The notes below the pieces were generated by a model. It worked only from the letters and a program-made list of their open reading frames with translations, did not search any database and was not told the origin of the DNA. A stretch of 64,000 nt of DNA from Cherax quadricarinatus (taxonomy: Eukaryota; Arthropoda; Malacostraca; Decapoda; Parastacidae): positions 43,717,532 through 43,781,531 of the forward strand of contig NC_091300.1 of assembly GCF_038502225.1 (NCBI RefSeq). The letters run 5' to 3'. Positions 22,310 to 34,712 of this stretch are shown in pieces; positions within the stretch are counted from its first letter, which is position 1, and every line of letters starts with the position of its first letter. Both the position numbers and the translations under genes were made by a program.

Positions 22310-25130
22310 TCTTTTCCAGTTTATCAACGAGGCGGCACCATGGAAAAGAAAGTGTGAACTCAGTTAATCTACAGCATCCATCGACAATATTTAATATCTC
22401 GTTACAGATCATAGAACACTCACATTTTTACACACATCTCCTCAGAAGAACAAAAAATCCATAAGATGACTACCAAAATCTTAAGATAATCATCAACTAA
22501 TAAACATTTTTATACACATTCCCTCAGAACACTATTACTAAGATCACTGACTATGTCAGGATCAGCAAAACTATGAAGACCTTTACTAAGTTCACATTTT
22601 TCATGACCACCAAATTCAAAAGTTGATTACAATCTAAGATCACTCATCTCAAAACCACTAGGATCACTAAAACAACACACATTTTTATACACATTTTCTC
22701 AGAACACTATAACCAAGATCACTAATACTATGATCACAGAACACACTCATTTTTATAAACATTTCAAGATCTTAAAATCATCTCTATCAATTTTTCTGCT
22801 CATAAATCTTCAATCTCATTACGTTACCTGCAGGAACTCACAATATCATCTATTAAAGTAGCTTTTGGGTTAACATTTGAATACTCCAATTAATTAACAT
22901 TTGAATACACCCAATTAACATCTGAATATTTCCAATTAACATTGGAATACTCCCAATTAACATTTGAATACTTACAATTAACATTTGAATACTCCCAATT
23001 AACATATGAATACACCCAATTAACATTTGAATACACCCAATTAACACTTGAATACTCCCAAATAACATTGCATTACTCCCAATTAACATTTGAATACTCT
23101 TAATTAACAATTGAATACTCTCAAAATAACATTTGAATACTCCCAGGTTACTTTGAGCACATCCAGAACAACATTTGAATACTCCCAAATAACATTTGAC
23201 ATCTCTAACTCAACTACTAAATTACTTTCTCAGTCACACTTACACATTTCATTAACTGAAAATTACGTCTCATCCACCAGACTGAACTCTTAATAAAAGA
23301 TTACTTACTTATTCACCAGACTTTACAACATAGACACAAAAACTAAGGCAGACAGTTATGACAAGAGCACAAAAATTTAAGACAAGACATGATCACCAAT
23401 TAAAACATATCATGCACACAAAAAAATCTAAGACAGCTTCCAGCTAAGACATAACATGAGCACCTAAAAAACTAAGACATTATTACTTTGATTACCAATA
23501 AAACTAAAACACTTGAATATGATGACCACCAACTAAGACATAACATGAACACCAAAACTACGACACAGACACCTCCAACTAAGATGTGACATGATCATCG
23601 AAAATCTAAGACATGTAGAGTAAAATTTAAAATAAACACTTGGACATGATGATCGCCTCGAAGACATAACATGAACACAAACCATATCACACAATCACTT
23701 CGAACATAACAACATGATCACTATGCATCAAAAACACAAAACTAACACATGATCACAAAAAAATTAATAAGGATCACTTAAAACATGATGAGTAAAAATT
23801 CGATAAGAACACTAAGCACTTGAGCACAACGAATTTAAAACATGAGACATACCCACCAAAACTAAGACACACCTCCAACTAAGACATGACAACCAAAAAG
23901 TCTAAGACATATCCAAAATCTAAGAGATGAACACAAAATAAGACATAAGCACAAAAATACCATGACTGAACACTATGACATGACCACCAACTAATAGATG
24001 ACATGATCACAACAAATTTAAGACATGAAACATAAACATCAAAACTAAAACACACATACCTCCAACTAAGACATAACATGATCACCAGAAATTTAAGACA
24101 TAACCAAAATCTAGACATGAACACTTATGAACCATGACATGTACACTATAACATGACAACCAACCAACAAATACATGACATGAGCACAAAATTTAAAACA
24201 TGAGACATGACAACCAAATTCTAAGACATGGGAGCCAATAACTAAAACACCAGTACATAGACATGATCCCCAACTATGACATAACATGAACAGAAATACT
24301 GAACCTAACAATATGATCACTATTCATCAAAAACACAAAACTAACATATGACCACATAAAAAAATAATCATAATCACTTAAAACATATGAAGATATAAAC
24401 TTGTACACAAAAAACATGAGTAAAAACTTGACACGAACACTGAACACTTGATCACAACAAACTTAAAACATGAGACAGATATGCCAAAACTAAGACATAT
24501 ACACCTCCAACTACATGACATGACATCATCGAAAACTCTTGACATGAACACCAACACTTAGTTTTTTAGTGATTATGTTCTAAGATCACTTTTACTAAGA
24601 TCCTAGTACACACTCATTTTATATGCATCTCCTCAGAACACAAATTCATGAGCACAAAATCCATAAGATGATTACTAAAATCTAAAGCTCACCTATACTA
24701 AGATCATTAAAGACATGTTAACTAATCGCCTTATCACACAAAAGTAGACATTCAATAACTTAAGACATATGAAGACAAACTTTTACACAAAATGCATGAG
24801 CATTATACCAAGATCATTAATAAAAGATGAACACTTATGTCATGACAACCATAATCTACAACTCTATCACCATATCTTTTCACGAGCACTTAACATATAC
24901 AATAACTAGAAAATAACACTACATATCAACCAAAATTTAAGTTATAATCACCAAAACATAAAACTGATTTACACATTTAATTTCTCAAACTGAATATTCA
25001 TTCCACATTTTCATTTCTCATTTATGCTACATATCACATTTCTCACCCACATCACCCAAAACATCCTTCCTATACACACCTATGCTCATCCTCGTATTAT
25101 CACCTAGAGATATTTTAACTTGACGACCCA
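22310..25130. repeat. G-poor satellite-like region
   Basis: About 2.8 kb strongly depleted of G on the plus strand and rich in A and C. Degenerate phrases recur: ACTAAGACATAACATGA, CACCTCCAACTAAGACAT (about 23570, 23870, 24055, 24495), ATCACAACAAATTTAA and CATTTTTATACACAT. They come in the same order more than once, which suggests an old higher-order repeat. No coding region is visible. Confidence 0.65.
22868..23200. repeat. 21-bp tandem repeat, degenerate
   Basis: Roughly fifteen units built on AATTAACATTTGAATACTC with a variable end. On the minus strand it reads as a run of MLIGSIQ-like heptads, which is only a by-product of the 21-bp period. Confidence 0.88.
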
Positions 25131-25133
25131 TCA

Positions 25134-25199
25134 TGTTGTTAGGAGACAGAGTAACCATTACCATTCTCAACAACACCTACACTCTGTCTCCTAACAACA
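25134..25199. repeat. Perfect 19-bp inverted repeat
   Basis: Arms TGTTGTTAGGAGACAGAGT (25134-25152) and its exact complement (25181-25199) with a 28-base spacer. It directly abuts the 3' end of a LINE tail at 25201. It could fold as a hairpin or be the remnant of an inverted insertion. Confidence 0.9.
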
Positions 25200-25200
25200 G

Positions 25201-25330
25201 TTAGTAAGTAAGTTTATTCAGGTATACACAAATACAGTTACATAGAATTATCATACATAGCAGCATATGTGTAGAGAACCTGGGATAACCCAAAAAAGTC
25301 GGACAGAGTGACTTATTTCCATTGGGGTCA
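25201..25330 (-). mobile_element. Solo 3' end of the CR1/L2-like LINE found at 28985
   Basis: About 130 bp nearly identical to 28990-29125. On the minus strand it reads GGGTTATCC..., then TGTATACCTGAATAAACTTAC, a built-in AATAAA signal followed by the TTAC tail. It is an extremely 5'-truncated insertion. Confidence 0.85.
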
Positions 25331-26590
25331 GTTAAAGTTCAAGCAGTTACCGGAGAGCTTCAGAAATATCAACAGCGAGCCACAACACCCACCTTACTTG
25401 CTAGACAACAGCTGTGAAACTGAAAGTTACACCAGTCAGCTACTTGAGTTAATAACCTACATAACCTTGCAAGCTGTGTCGCAACAAGCTATTTTCTGTT
25501 ATTTTTTTTATTAAACCTAGGTGTAGGAGATGAGTATGAACATATTTATATAATGGAACCTTGGGATTCACTTTGATTTAATATATTTATGTGAAAGCTT
25601 TATCAACAATCTTAGTTTCATTACAGTTTATTTGGTCGTCCACAATGCTATTGACAAAAACAAAAAGTTTTCTGTATATAATGAGACGAATTAATGCATT
25701 TGTTATTTAAACTCGCGAGTAGGTTACAACACAACTAATTGTTAAACCACTGGCAAGGCAATATTGAAACTCTTTTTGTTTATTATTTGAATATCTTTTT
25801 TTAATTTTATCTCTCATTTTTTAAAGCCGAGATGTTCTATGTGATTTAGATTAAGATTTTCTGAATATAGTTTGTATACCAAGAATTGTTATCTCGTGTT
25901 TGGCTGGGAATTCTTAGCAGGAGTCAAATGTTTGTATTACTACTCTCCCCAGAGAAATCAAACCTGAGTTTCTTCGTTTATGTGCTGAATTCTGCAGTGG
26001 TAGTGAACGTGGTGTGTGACGCTGAAGGTGACGACGTAACAAGGAACTTTGGGTGGGGGAAGAAGTTGCAGATATGTAAGATGCAAGTGTATCCGGGGAT
26101 TGTTGAGGAGTGGTGGACACTACTAGAAGGATCTCCAAAGAATTACTTAATAGGGGTATGAGGTCAGCGAATTGGTTGTCTAAGGTAGAGTGAAAGTGCA
26201 TCACTGGGTACATTTGCAGTTTGTTCTGGGTTATTCGCAAACATCGAGAATATTTCAAGATTGTTAAAAAGTAACCGAATAAATAAATCAAGCAGGTGAA
26301 GAAATTTGTTACCTTTATTAAATAAGTTCTTTTCTCTCAGAAAGGTAACAACACGTGATATTGTTAAGATTCTTTAATGGTACGATTTTATCCGGGAATG
26401 TAAACAGTAATAAAAAATGGTTACCGTTTTCACAGACTGTCGCAGAAAGCTGAACCAACCATTCCAGGAAAATAAGATAAATGGGCAGGATATCTTAATC
26501 AGGAGATGCACTATTTAAAAAAAAAAAAAAAAAACGGGGAGGCCAAAGGGAAAGATTAGCCTCTGGCAACCACAGAAGTATACCACTGGC
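25331..26590. other. No recognised gene; AT-rich with an A18 run
   Basis: An A run at 26517-26534 followed by GGGGAGGCCAAAGGG may mark the tail of a short retroposon. The open frame at 25886-26161 and its antisense counterpart show no known motif. Confidence 0.45.
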
Positions 26591-26748
26591 AGGTGTACCT
26601 ATGACCACAGCTTGGGGCAGTGGCTGTTATTGTAATGGTGTGCTGCCACAGGTGTACCTATGACCACAGCTTGGGGCAGTGGCTGTTATTGTAAGGGTGT
26701 GCTGCCACAGGTGGACCTATGACCACAGCTTGGGGCAGTAGCTGTTGT
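26591..26748. repeat. 59-bp minisatellite, left part
   Basis: Units with CCTATGACCACAGCTTGGGG start at about 26592, 26651 and 26710 (period 59). The third unit is broken at 26748 by the LTR element and resumes at 34639. Confidence 0.9.
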
Positions 26749-27798
26749 TGTTGAGAAATGGTATTACCAGTTAAGTTTAAATATAGGGAAAACTTAACTT
26801 AGAAAGACAACTCATTGCCTGCACAGCCGCCCCTGCAGACGAGGTCTTGAGAAGCTGTCGAAGGCATTCCTCAACGGGCTGAAATGAGTTATAATTTGTA
26901 AGATTGTAAATTACCCCTAGGGGGTGTTATGTCAGCATATTTCATTCACTGATTGCTGACAAACTTACGTGTGTGGACTCAAAGGTCCGCATATCACCGG
27001 GGTTTATGATAAGTGACTAACTCACGACTTTATACTCAACTGTGCAGTTAATAGTAGTACATCACGAGTTAGAACACTTACCTGGGTATATGTATCTGAC
27101 CCGTTATTATGCCCGGATATCTGTTGAGTTGATTGAAGAACAGTGTTCTTTGAAGAATGTCGCACTACACTCTGTTGGATCGCAACACTCGTTGTTACAC
27201 TGTTCATCAATAATTGTTCACACAATATCACTAAGAAGTTGATCACACTTCTCTGTAAGTGTTTATCGTGTTTTGTGAGACACTTTGTTCACACTAATGT
27301 ACAGATCATTCTTTGCTGGTTATCCTGGCGTCAGTGTCACTCTCAGTAGAGTCAAAAGTAATCTGAAGACGCCACAGAACCCCACGCCGTTACTCCCCTA
27401 GTACAAAGGAAAAGCTGACCTAGTACTTTTGCTTCCTTGCCACTTCCTCGATGAAGCAAAGCAGAATGTTTGATTCTTGCTGTCTTAAGCATAGACAACA
27501 ATATACACTATCTTCACCATGATAATAAAGTGGGAGCAGGATTTTCCTTAATTATCCTGCTAAGGTAAGAGATGAACTGTCTTTTATTAAACTACACTTT
27601 GCAACACTGCAAGGAGCGTCGGTCGAAGCGACCATGTCCCATACTCATACTGCATCTGCTATCAATTACTCGCTGTAGCAATAAACAAGATGCTTGCCCC
27701 TTCTGAGAGGGCTGGGCCCCTCAGGGCTGAAAGGGCTGAAAAGGCTGAAGGGGACTGAAGGGGGCTCATACCCCCCTCCTGGAGAAAATTTCTCCACA
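26749..27798 (-). repeat. Long terminal repeat (3' LTR of the BEL/Pao element)
   Basis: Aligns end to end with 33589-34638. On the minus strand it begins TGTGGAGAAATTTTCTCCAG, a small terminal palindrome. The inner side is followed by CTGGGGGGCGGC (plus strand), i.e. a C-run before the LTR on the coding strand instead of a typical purine tract. Confidence 0.93.
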
Positions 27799-27830
27799 CT
27801 GGGGGGCGGCTGAGGTTCGCTGCAGGTGAA

Positions 27831-28830
27831 CTATTCATCACTTAACATTAATTTAATTTTCTCACTCGCCACCACTGCTGCTTGTCTTTTCTGAACAGCT
27901 TTAGTCTGTGTGGTTTCTGGAGAATCACTAATTTTGTTTTCAACACTGCGTAATTCTAACAGTACTAGTTTATTTATTGTCCGCTTATTCACTACACCTT
28001 TGCTCAAAACATCAACTGTCCTGATGATTCCATTTGCATCAGGATATATGGTCACAATTTTTCCAAGTGGCCATTGGGACCTCGGACCATCATTGTCAAT
28101 AATCACTGATAAACCAATCACATTGTCTTAGGTCATATTTAGCATCTAAAGATCTGAGACTATTGTCTAATGTGATTCTAAATGCCTGTAAGTCTGAAAA
28201 ACAATGTTTGGGTGGCTTCAAGCATGATATTAAGACTGCATGTCTAACTCTGGCCTTGTCAGCATCAAAGTAATTGTCTGCTAAGACACGTAAGGCTATT
28301 TGATAATTGCCTTTAACCACCGGAAATGGCTTAATCAGTTCATAGGGTTCTCCCTTCACAAGACATTTAAGGTAATTGAACTTAGCAATCTCATCTATGT
28401 CAGTTCATGAATTTACTATGGATTGAAAACCACTAATGAATTCTTCATAATTATGACCTTGGAAAATAGGTAATGACAATGTAGGTAAGCTTGGTAATGG
28501 GACACTTCTTGTTGTTACAGGTGTAACAGGTGTTTGACCACTAGTTACAGTAGGTCTCTGTGACAGAGTTTTGTGGCAGATAGCCTGTACTCCTGTCCAC
28601 CTTAATTGTTGATTACTAAAAGTATCCAAAACATTTTTAATTTCATCCTCAGATGAATCTGATTCAAGAAATTTATTTTCATAATGTGTATAGTCTCAAT
28701 TAATTATTTCCAGACGTTGTGTAAGTAATTCAAATTTGACCTCAAGATCATCAAAATCTATGTTTGTATCTTGAGTTAATCCTATACAAACTGAAATTAG
28801 ATTTTCTAATTGTGTAATCTTAGTCTGTAA
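27831..28830 (-). pseudogene. BEL/Pao gag fused by deletion to the pol C-terminus
   Basis: From about 28830 down, one frame reads LQTKITQLENLISVCIGL, FELLTQRLEIIN, TGA, then NKFLESDSSEDEIKNVLDTF, LPSLPTLSLPIFQGHNYEEF (the gag stretch before the structural domain), TGA, then GEPYELIKPFPVVKGNYQIAL and DLQAFRITLDNSLRSLD. At about 28130 gag breaks off and DNDGPRSQWPLGKIVTIYP, then NGIIRTVDVLSKGVVNKRTINKL follows (to about 27990): the DUF5641 domain at the end of BEL/Pao integrase. Protease, reverse transcriptase, RNase H and the integrase core are absent. Two in-frame TGA codons also break gag. Confidence 0.85.
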
Positions 28831-28984
28831 AGACTGAAACTTGAGTTTTCAAACAAGCCATTTTAATGGTATACTGAAAATTCTAGCACCACACTTAGAG
28901 TGTTTAAAAACACTGTACTGCTATAAACAGCTGAGTTTTTGTTATGCTTAAGTCAACAATAATCGAGTCAGACACTACTGACCT

Positions 28985-31900
28985 ACTAAGCTTAAGTAAG
29001 TAAGTAAGTAAGTTTATTCAGGTATACACAAATACAGTTACATAGAATTATCATACATAGCAGCATATGTGTAGAGAACCTAGGATAACCCAAAAAAGTC
29101 AGAGTGACTTATTTCCATTGGGGCCTTTTACCTTATTATTATAATATAAAGGTTATAATATTTTCTTATTATTCTACAATGAAGATAACATCTTCTTATC
29201 ATACTAAAAAGATTATCTACTACACGAGGGTCATTAAGACTATCTACAATACGAGGGTCATTACTAGGAATAAGGTAAAATTTACACGTATTTTAGCTAA
29301 AAAATAGAAAATCATTCCCCTCCCTTTCTGTAGCTACATTCATCAGACACTTTTTGGCACTCTTCTTGAACTGGTTCATGCTATGACTGGCTTTGACATG
29401 TGCGGGTAGTCTGTTCCATTCCTTTATTGCTGTACAATAAAAGGTGTTTGACGCCTGGCCAATGACTGTGGGTACTACAAAGTTGTGCTCTCTCCCCCTA
29501 GTACTATGATTGCTTTGGTTCCCAACCTTGACAAAATTGACAGCAAGATATTCTGGACACTGTTCGTGAGCAATTTTATAAACATGATTTAGCTTCAGTT
29601 GTTTTACTCTGTCTTCAACATTCAGCATATCCAACTGCTGTAATTCATCCTGGCCTACATGTTCTCTTGGTCCCAGCCCCAGGATGAATCTTACTATTTT
29701 GTTCTGGGTGATTTGCAGTCTATCTTTCAGTTCTTTTTGTCAAGGCAGAGTACCATGAAGAGCAAGCGTAATCCATATGGCATTGTATAAGGGCTAGACA
29801 TAGGGTCCCGCGAGCCTCAGTAGGTAGACACTGTGCTTGTCTATACAGGAACTTCAGTCTGGCATTCGCTTTCTTTACTACACTGTTCCCTATCAATTCT
29901 CCTGACATGCATGGGTCAAAGGGGATTCCCAGATATTTTACTGATGAAACCAAAGTGATGGGCTCCCCATTACACTGAACATTAAAATTATTTACCCTTC
30001 TCAGTTTATGTTTCGTGCCAAAGAGAATGGCTTCAGTTTTCCCTAGGTGTAATGATAGTTTGTTGTCTACTAACCATTTGCTGCAGGACTCCAGTTCCAG
30101 TGTTAAAACATTAGCAATATCTTGTGGGTCTTTACCTGTCACTAACAGAGCACTGTCATCTGCATACAGTAAGAGTTTGCACTTGACACTGATAGGCATA
30201 TCATTGACATAACATAAGAATAATAAGGGACCCAGAATACTACCTTGGGGAACTCCACATGTTATCGGCAGGGGTTCTGATTCCGTTTTGTTGATTTTGA
30301 CTATTTGTCTCCTGTTGCTAAGGTAGGACTTAAACCAGTCTACAGAACCTATACCGATAGCTTGAAGTTTCTTACATAATATATTGTGGTTGACAGTATC
30401 GAAGGCCTTTTGCAGGTCTAAGGTTACCATACCTATGAGGTTCCCTTTTGACATTTCAGTTCTCAGGTAATCCATCAGATTAATAAGGAAGGTATCGGTT
30501 GAGTAGGATCTTCTAAAGCCCGATTGATAGCTATGGAGAATGCTGTTGTCATTAAGGTACTTAACTACTTGAGAATACACCGCCCTCTCCAGAATTTTAG
30601 ATATTATACTGAGTATACTAACAGGTCTATAGTTGCTTACATCAGACCTATTATTTTTCTTGAAGATAGGAGTAACTCTGGCCTCCTTGAACCCCTCCGG
30701 TACGGTATTAGTGGTGATTGATAGATTTATTATGTGAGCAATAGGGATTGACAGTTCAGAAGCACCATCTTTTAGGAACTTAGACGGGATGTTATCAGGG
30801 CCTGTGCTCTTAGTTGGGTTTAACCTGCTTAGTTCTTTTTGAATGAAGTCATGAGATACACTTACTAGTTGACAACTGTTTGGGGTTACCCCTTTATTGG
30901 TATAGTATGTTTGAAACTTATCAGAGTCTGTGTTAAAGGTATTTGATGCAGCTGGTAGTTTACTTACTAGTGTTGATGCAACAGATGTGTAGTAGGAATT
31001 AAAGCAATTTGCCACCTTAGATGTTTCGTGGCATACCTCATTATCGATAGTGAGTACTATGTTAGACCTATCTACTGGCTTATGGCTATACCCCAACTGT
31101 TTTAGTTGTTGCCAGAGCTTTCTGGGGTTATGCTTATACTCTTCAATTTTTGAGCAATAGTGCTTTGCCTTTGCTCCTTTTATAAGTCTCTGTACTCTGT
31201 TCCTCACCCTTTGGAGTTCATTTAGTGCTGCAATGTCCTGTCTGTTTGCTTTAAATCTTTTTAGCAGCTGGTCTCTGAATTTCATATTATCTAATATCTC
31301 AGTAGTCATCCAGGGTTCAGTTCTTCGTTTAATCCTAACCTCTTTAACTGGTGCAATATTATCAAGAATGGTAGTGAACATTGTTTTGAATTTTTCCCAG
31401 GCATCGTTTACGTCCGTGCAACTTGTTATCTCTGTCCAGTCACAATTGTGTAGCCTATTTACCAGTGTTTCTTTACTGTAGTTTCTAGTTGACCTCATTT
31501 TTATTGTCCTGTGTAGGCCTATCCTATCCCTAGTGATTTTCCTAGTGCAGTAAATGATGAAATGATCACTAAGACCTGTGGTAATGACGCCTGACTGACT
31601 AATGTTCTCAGCGCGGTTACAAAGTATGTGGTCAATTAGGGTGGCTGAGAACTGTGTGATCCGGGTTGGTGTATTAATTAGTTGGGTGTAGCTATTTAAT
31701 CCTAGAATTTGCTTATACCTTTTGCATAGCCCGTTATTTTGCTGCTGAAAACAGATATTGAAGTCGCCCAGTATTATTGTCTCGCAATTGTTTTCAACTC
31801 CGGACAAGACTCTGGAAAAGTCTTCTAAGAACTGGTCCTGGGTAGGAGGGCGGTAACTAGTTCCTACTAAGATGGGTTTGGTCTTGGGAAGCAGCACTTC

Positions 31901-32830
31901 AAACCATAGAATCTCCAGTTTATTGTTATTTAAATCAAGTCATTTCTAATGTAGGCACATACTCCACCACCCTTTCTGTTCCTATCTAAGCATTTTATAT
32001 TGTAACCTTCTATTTTGACCTCGTCGTCAGTCACCGTATCATCCAACCAAGATTCAGAGATGGTTATAACTGCCGCCCTAAATTTGTTAGCTAGAATCCT
32101 AATCTCTGCCAATTTAGGAAGAAGTGATCTTTCTTTGACATGAATAAAGTGAAGGCCTGTTTTCATAAAACAATCATAATCATCAATATATGGCAGTGGG
32201 TCATTTGTATTAAAATTAGGTAAATCAATGTCATCACTGCTAAAGGGTAACTGTGCCAGAGTGCATTTGTTACACACAAAATGAATTCTGGCACCGTTGC
32301 TATAATTGTACATACATCCATCATGCACCCACCCCTTACACATTTTACATAAGGTGCCTTTTCTGTTTTTCATGCGTACTTTAGTACAGTGTATGCACCT
32401 GTTTGTTAGTGTTTGAGATAATAATGGCTGTATTGTCTCACATTGACCTATGTATGCATTACATATGGAGTTAAGGTTATCATCCCTAGCTACTAGACCG
32501 TCATTATCGCCGTCATTTATCTGTCTGTTTTGCCTCTGCACAATAGTTTGAGGTCCTGGATTAATTTGGATATCACCACTTAAGAGCGCTACAATAAGAG
32601 CTGTGTGCCACTGTTTTTGTTTGGGTATGCAGTGTTGCCATACCTTGCGGCGATAGTGAGGTTTACTTTTCTGGTAGGATGGCAACTGTTGGGCTTTTAC
32701 TGTCCAGGGCGCTGTTACTCCATTCACCTTTTCCAGCCCCCATGACTGATTTCTTTCTTCATGGAATTGAAGAAGAAAGATAAATATAATTATGGCAGCC
32801 TGTACCCCCCTAATGCCTGCCATTTTCACT
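28985..32830 (-). mobile_element. CR1/L2-like LINE nested in the BEL/Pao element
   Basis: A minus-strand, almost complete non-LTR element lying in the leader/gag region of the LTR element. The 3' end is marked by AATAAACTTACTTACTTACTT (complement of 28990-29015). The 5' end is near or a little right of 32830; no clear target duplication was found. The N-terminal protein with a PHD-like finger, an endonuclease and an RT form one long frame in three pieces. Confidence 0.85.
29293..32823 (-). pseudogene. CR1/L2-like polyprotein: zinc finger, endonuclease, reverse transcriptase; two frameshifts
   Basis: The ATG at 32823-32821 begins MAGIRGVQ. The N-part has ALLSGDIQINPGP, a phrase common in CR1/L2/Rex1-type proteins, then a PHD-like finger (CIHCTKV, LCKMCKGWVHDGCM, HFVCNKC, about 32400-32260) and the endonuclease start (ISESWLDD, KGGGVCAYIR). 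A frameshift at about 31930 leads to 31897-29720: SYRPPTQDQF, IILGDFNI, LIDHILCN, LSDHFIIY, then RT LNPTKSTGPDNIP, LDLQKAFDTVNH, CGVPQGSILGPL and LLYADDSALL (catalytic DD, about 30165). A second frameshift at about 29735 leads to the last 113 residues (NTFYCTAIKEWNRLP). Two small indels only, so the copy is young or the indels are assembly errors. Confidence 0.88.
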
Positions 32831-33588
32831 CTTCGCTCTTTTACTCATATACAATAATATTTATTTCTCTTTTCCAGTCCCTAGTACACTTAGTATCTGC
32901 TTTAGCAATCACCACTGAATTACTAGTAAAATTTCCTCTTCAAAATCCTCGTCACTGCTCACTTTTCCCTTAACTTCACAAACCCCTTATAGTTCATCCC
33001 TTATTACCTCAGGGTCAATGACCATGAAGGGTACAGAGTACATATGGCTGGTGTTTATGGCTTGAGTTTGCCGTGTCAGCCTGACAACAATGATTAATCG
33101 TAAATAACGTTATACACTTCATTCACTATACACTATAAATGTCACTGTATAACTGTAAATCACATGTGAATTTCACTTACACATATATAAATGTCCTGTT
33201 AATATGTATTTGAAAGCTTACACTTTATATATAAGTTCCTTTAATATAACAGGTATATCTATAAGAAACAACTTTAACACAATCTTGTCTCTTAATTTCT
33301 GTTTATAAACATTATAAACACTATGTGTATATACACTCAGACAAACCGAACATCACTCGGATCGTTTCTTTACTTACTCGGTGAGATGGAATCGGAGTCT
33401 TCCCATGCGGGAGTGCCTCCTCTTTCTAGCCCTAAGCGGTGAAAGGGCGATGGTTGGTAGGACGGACGGACGGACGGCTGGATGACCGCTGAAAGTTTCA
33501 GCTACTACTCCGCCCCCGCCTCCTCCTCCTCCTCCTCTTCCAAGCTTGGGCGTTCGCGCCTACCGCGATCCTGTTCGAAGGACCAAAA

Positions 33589-34638
33589 TGTTGAGAAATG
33601 GTATTACCAGTTAAGTTTAAATATAGGGAAAACTTAACTTAGAAAGACAACTCATCGCCTGCACAGCCGCCCCTGCAGACGAGGTCTTGAGAAGCTGTCG
33701 AAGGCATTCCTCAACGGGCTGAAATGAGTTATAATTTGTAAGATTATAAATTACCCCTAGGGGGTGTTATGTCAGCATATTTCGTTCACTGATTGCTGAC
33801 AAACTTACGTGTGTGGACTCAAAGGTCCACATATCACCGGGGTTTATGATAAGTGACTAACTCACGACTTTATACTCAACTGCGCAGTTAATAGTAGTAC
33901 ATCACGAGTTAGAACACTTACCTGGGTATATGTATCTGACCCGTTATTATGCCCAGATATCTGTTGAGTTGATTGAAGAACAGTGTTCTTTGAAGAATGT
34001 CGCACTACACTCTGTTGGATCACAACACTCGTTGTTACACTGTACATCAATAATTGTTCACACAATATCACTAAGAAGTTGATCACACTTCTCTGTAAGT
34101 GTTTATCGTGTTTTGTGAGACACTTTGTTCACACTAACGCACAGATCGTTCTTTGTTGGTTATCCTGGCGTCAGTGTCACTCTCAGTAGAGTCAAAAGTA
34201 ATCTGAAGACGCCACAGCACCCCACGCCGTTACTCCCCTAGTACAAAGGAAAAGCTGACCTAGTACTTTTGCTTCCTTGCCACTTCCTCGATGAAGCAAA
34301 GCAGAATGTTTGATTTTTGCTGTCTTAAGCATAGACAACAATATACACTATCTTCACCATGATAATAAAGTGGGAGCAGGATTTTCCTTAATTGTCCTGC
34401 TAAGGTAAGAGATGAACTGTCTTTTATTAAACTACACTTTGCAACACTGCAAGGAGCATCGGTCGAAGCGACCACGTCCCATACTCATACTGCATCTGCT
34501 ATCAATTACTCGCTGTAGCAATAAACAAGATGCTTGCCCCTTCTGAGAGGGCTGGGCCCCTCAAGGCTGAAAGGGCTGAAAAGGCTGAAGGGGACTGAAG
34601 GGGGCTGATATCCCCCTCCTGGAGAAAATTTCTCCACA
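33589..34638 (-). repeat. Long terminal repeat (5' LTR of the BEL/Pao element)
   Basis: Second LTR, 1050 bp. Promoter and polyadenylation signals should lie here, but none could be placed by eye. The adjoining leader (33588 down to about 33400) is GC-rich with GAGGAGGAGG and a GGAC tandem repeat. Confidence 0.93.
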
Positions 34639-34712
34639 GTTGTTGTAAAGGTGTACTGCCACAGATAGACCTATGACCACAGCTTGGGACAGTGGCGGTC
34701 ATTGTAGGGGTT
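34639..34712. repeat. 59-bp minisatellite, right part after the LTR element
   Basis: Starts with the target duplication GTTGT and continues the interrupted unit (TGTAAAGGTGTACTGCC...), followed by one more diverged unit. Confidence 0.88.

Larger units (their letters stand above)
26749..34638 (-). mobile_element. BEL/Pao LTR retrotransposon, internally deleted, with nested LINE
   Basis: Two direct LTRs of exactly 1050 bp (26749-27798 and 33589-34638), each bounded TG...CA, with the 5-bp target duplication GTTGT on both sides (26744-26748 and 34639-34643). Coding remnants on the minus strand are BEL/Pao gag and the DUF5641 end of pol, so the right LTR is the 5' one. Just inside it the minus strand reads TGGTCCTTCGAACAGGAT (33585-33568), which I associate from memory with the BEL/Pao leader. 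By eye the LTRs differ at about 20 sites (about 2%), mostly transitions, so the insertion is fairly young. A LINE occupies about 28985-32830. Confidence 0.92.

Noticed and set aside
22853..23188. Protein with MLIGSIQ heptads
   Set aside because: Arises only because the tandem repeat is 21 bp long.
23879..24320. Cysteine and phenylalanine-rich minus-strand frames
   Set aside because: Due to the extreme base composition of the G-poor satellite region.
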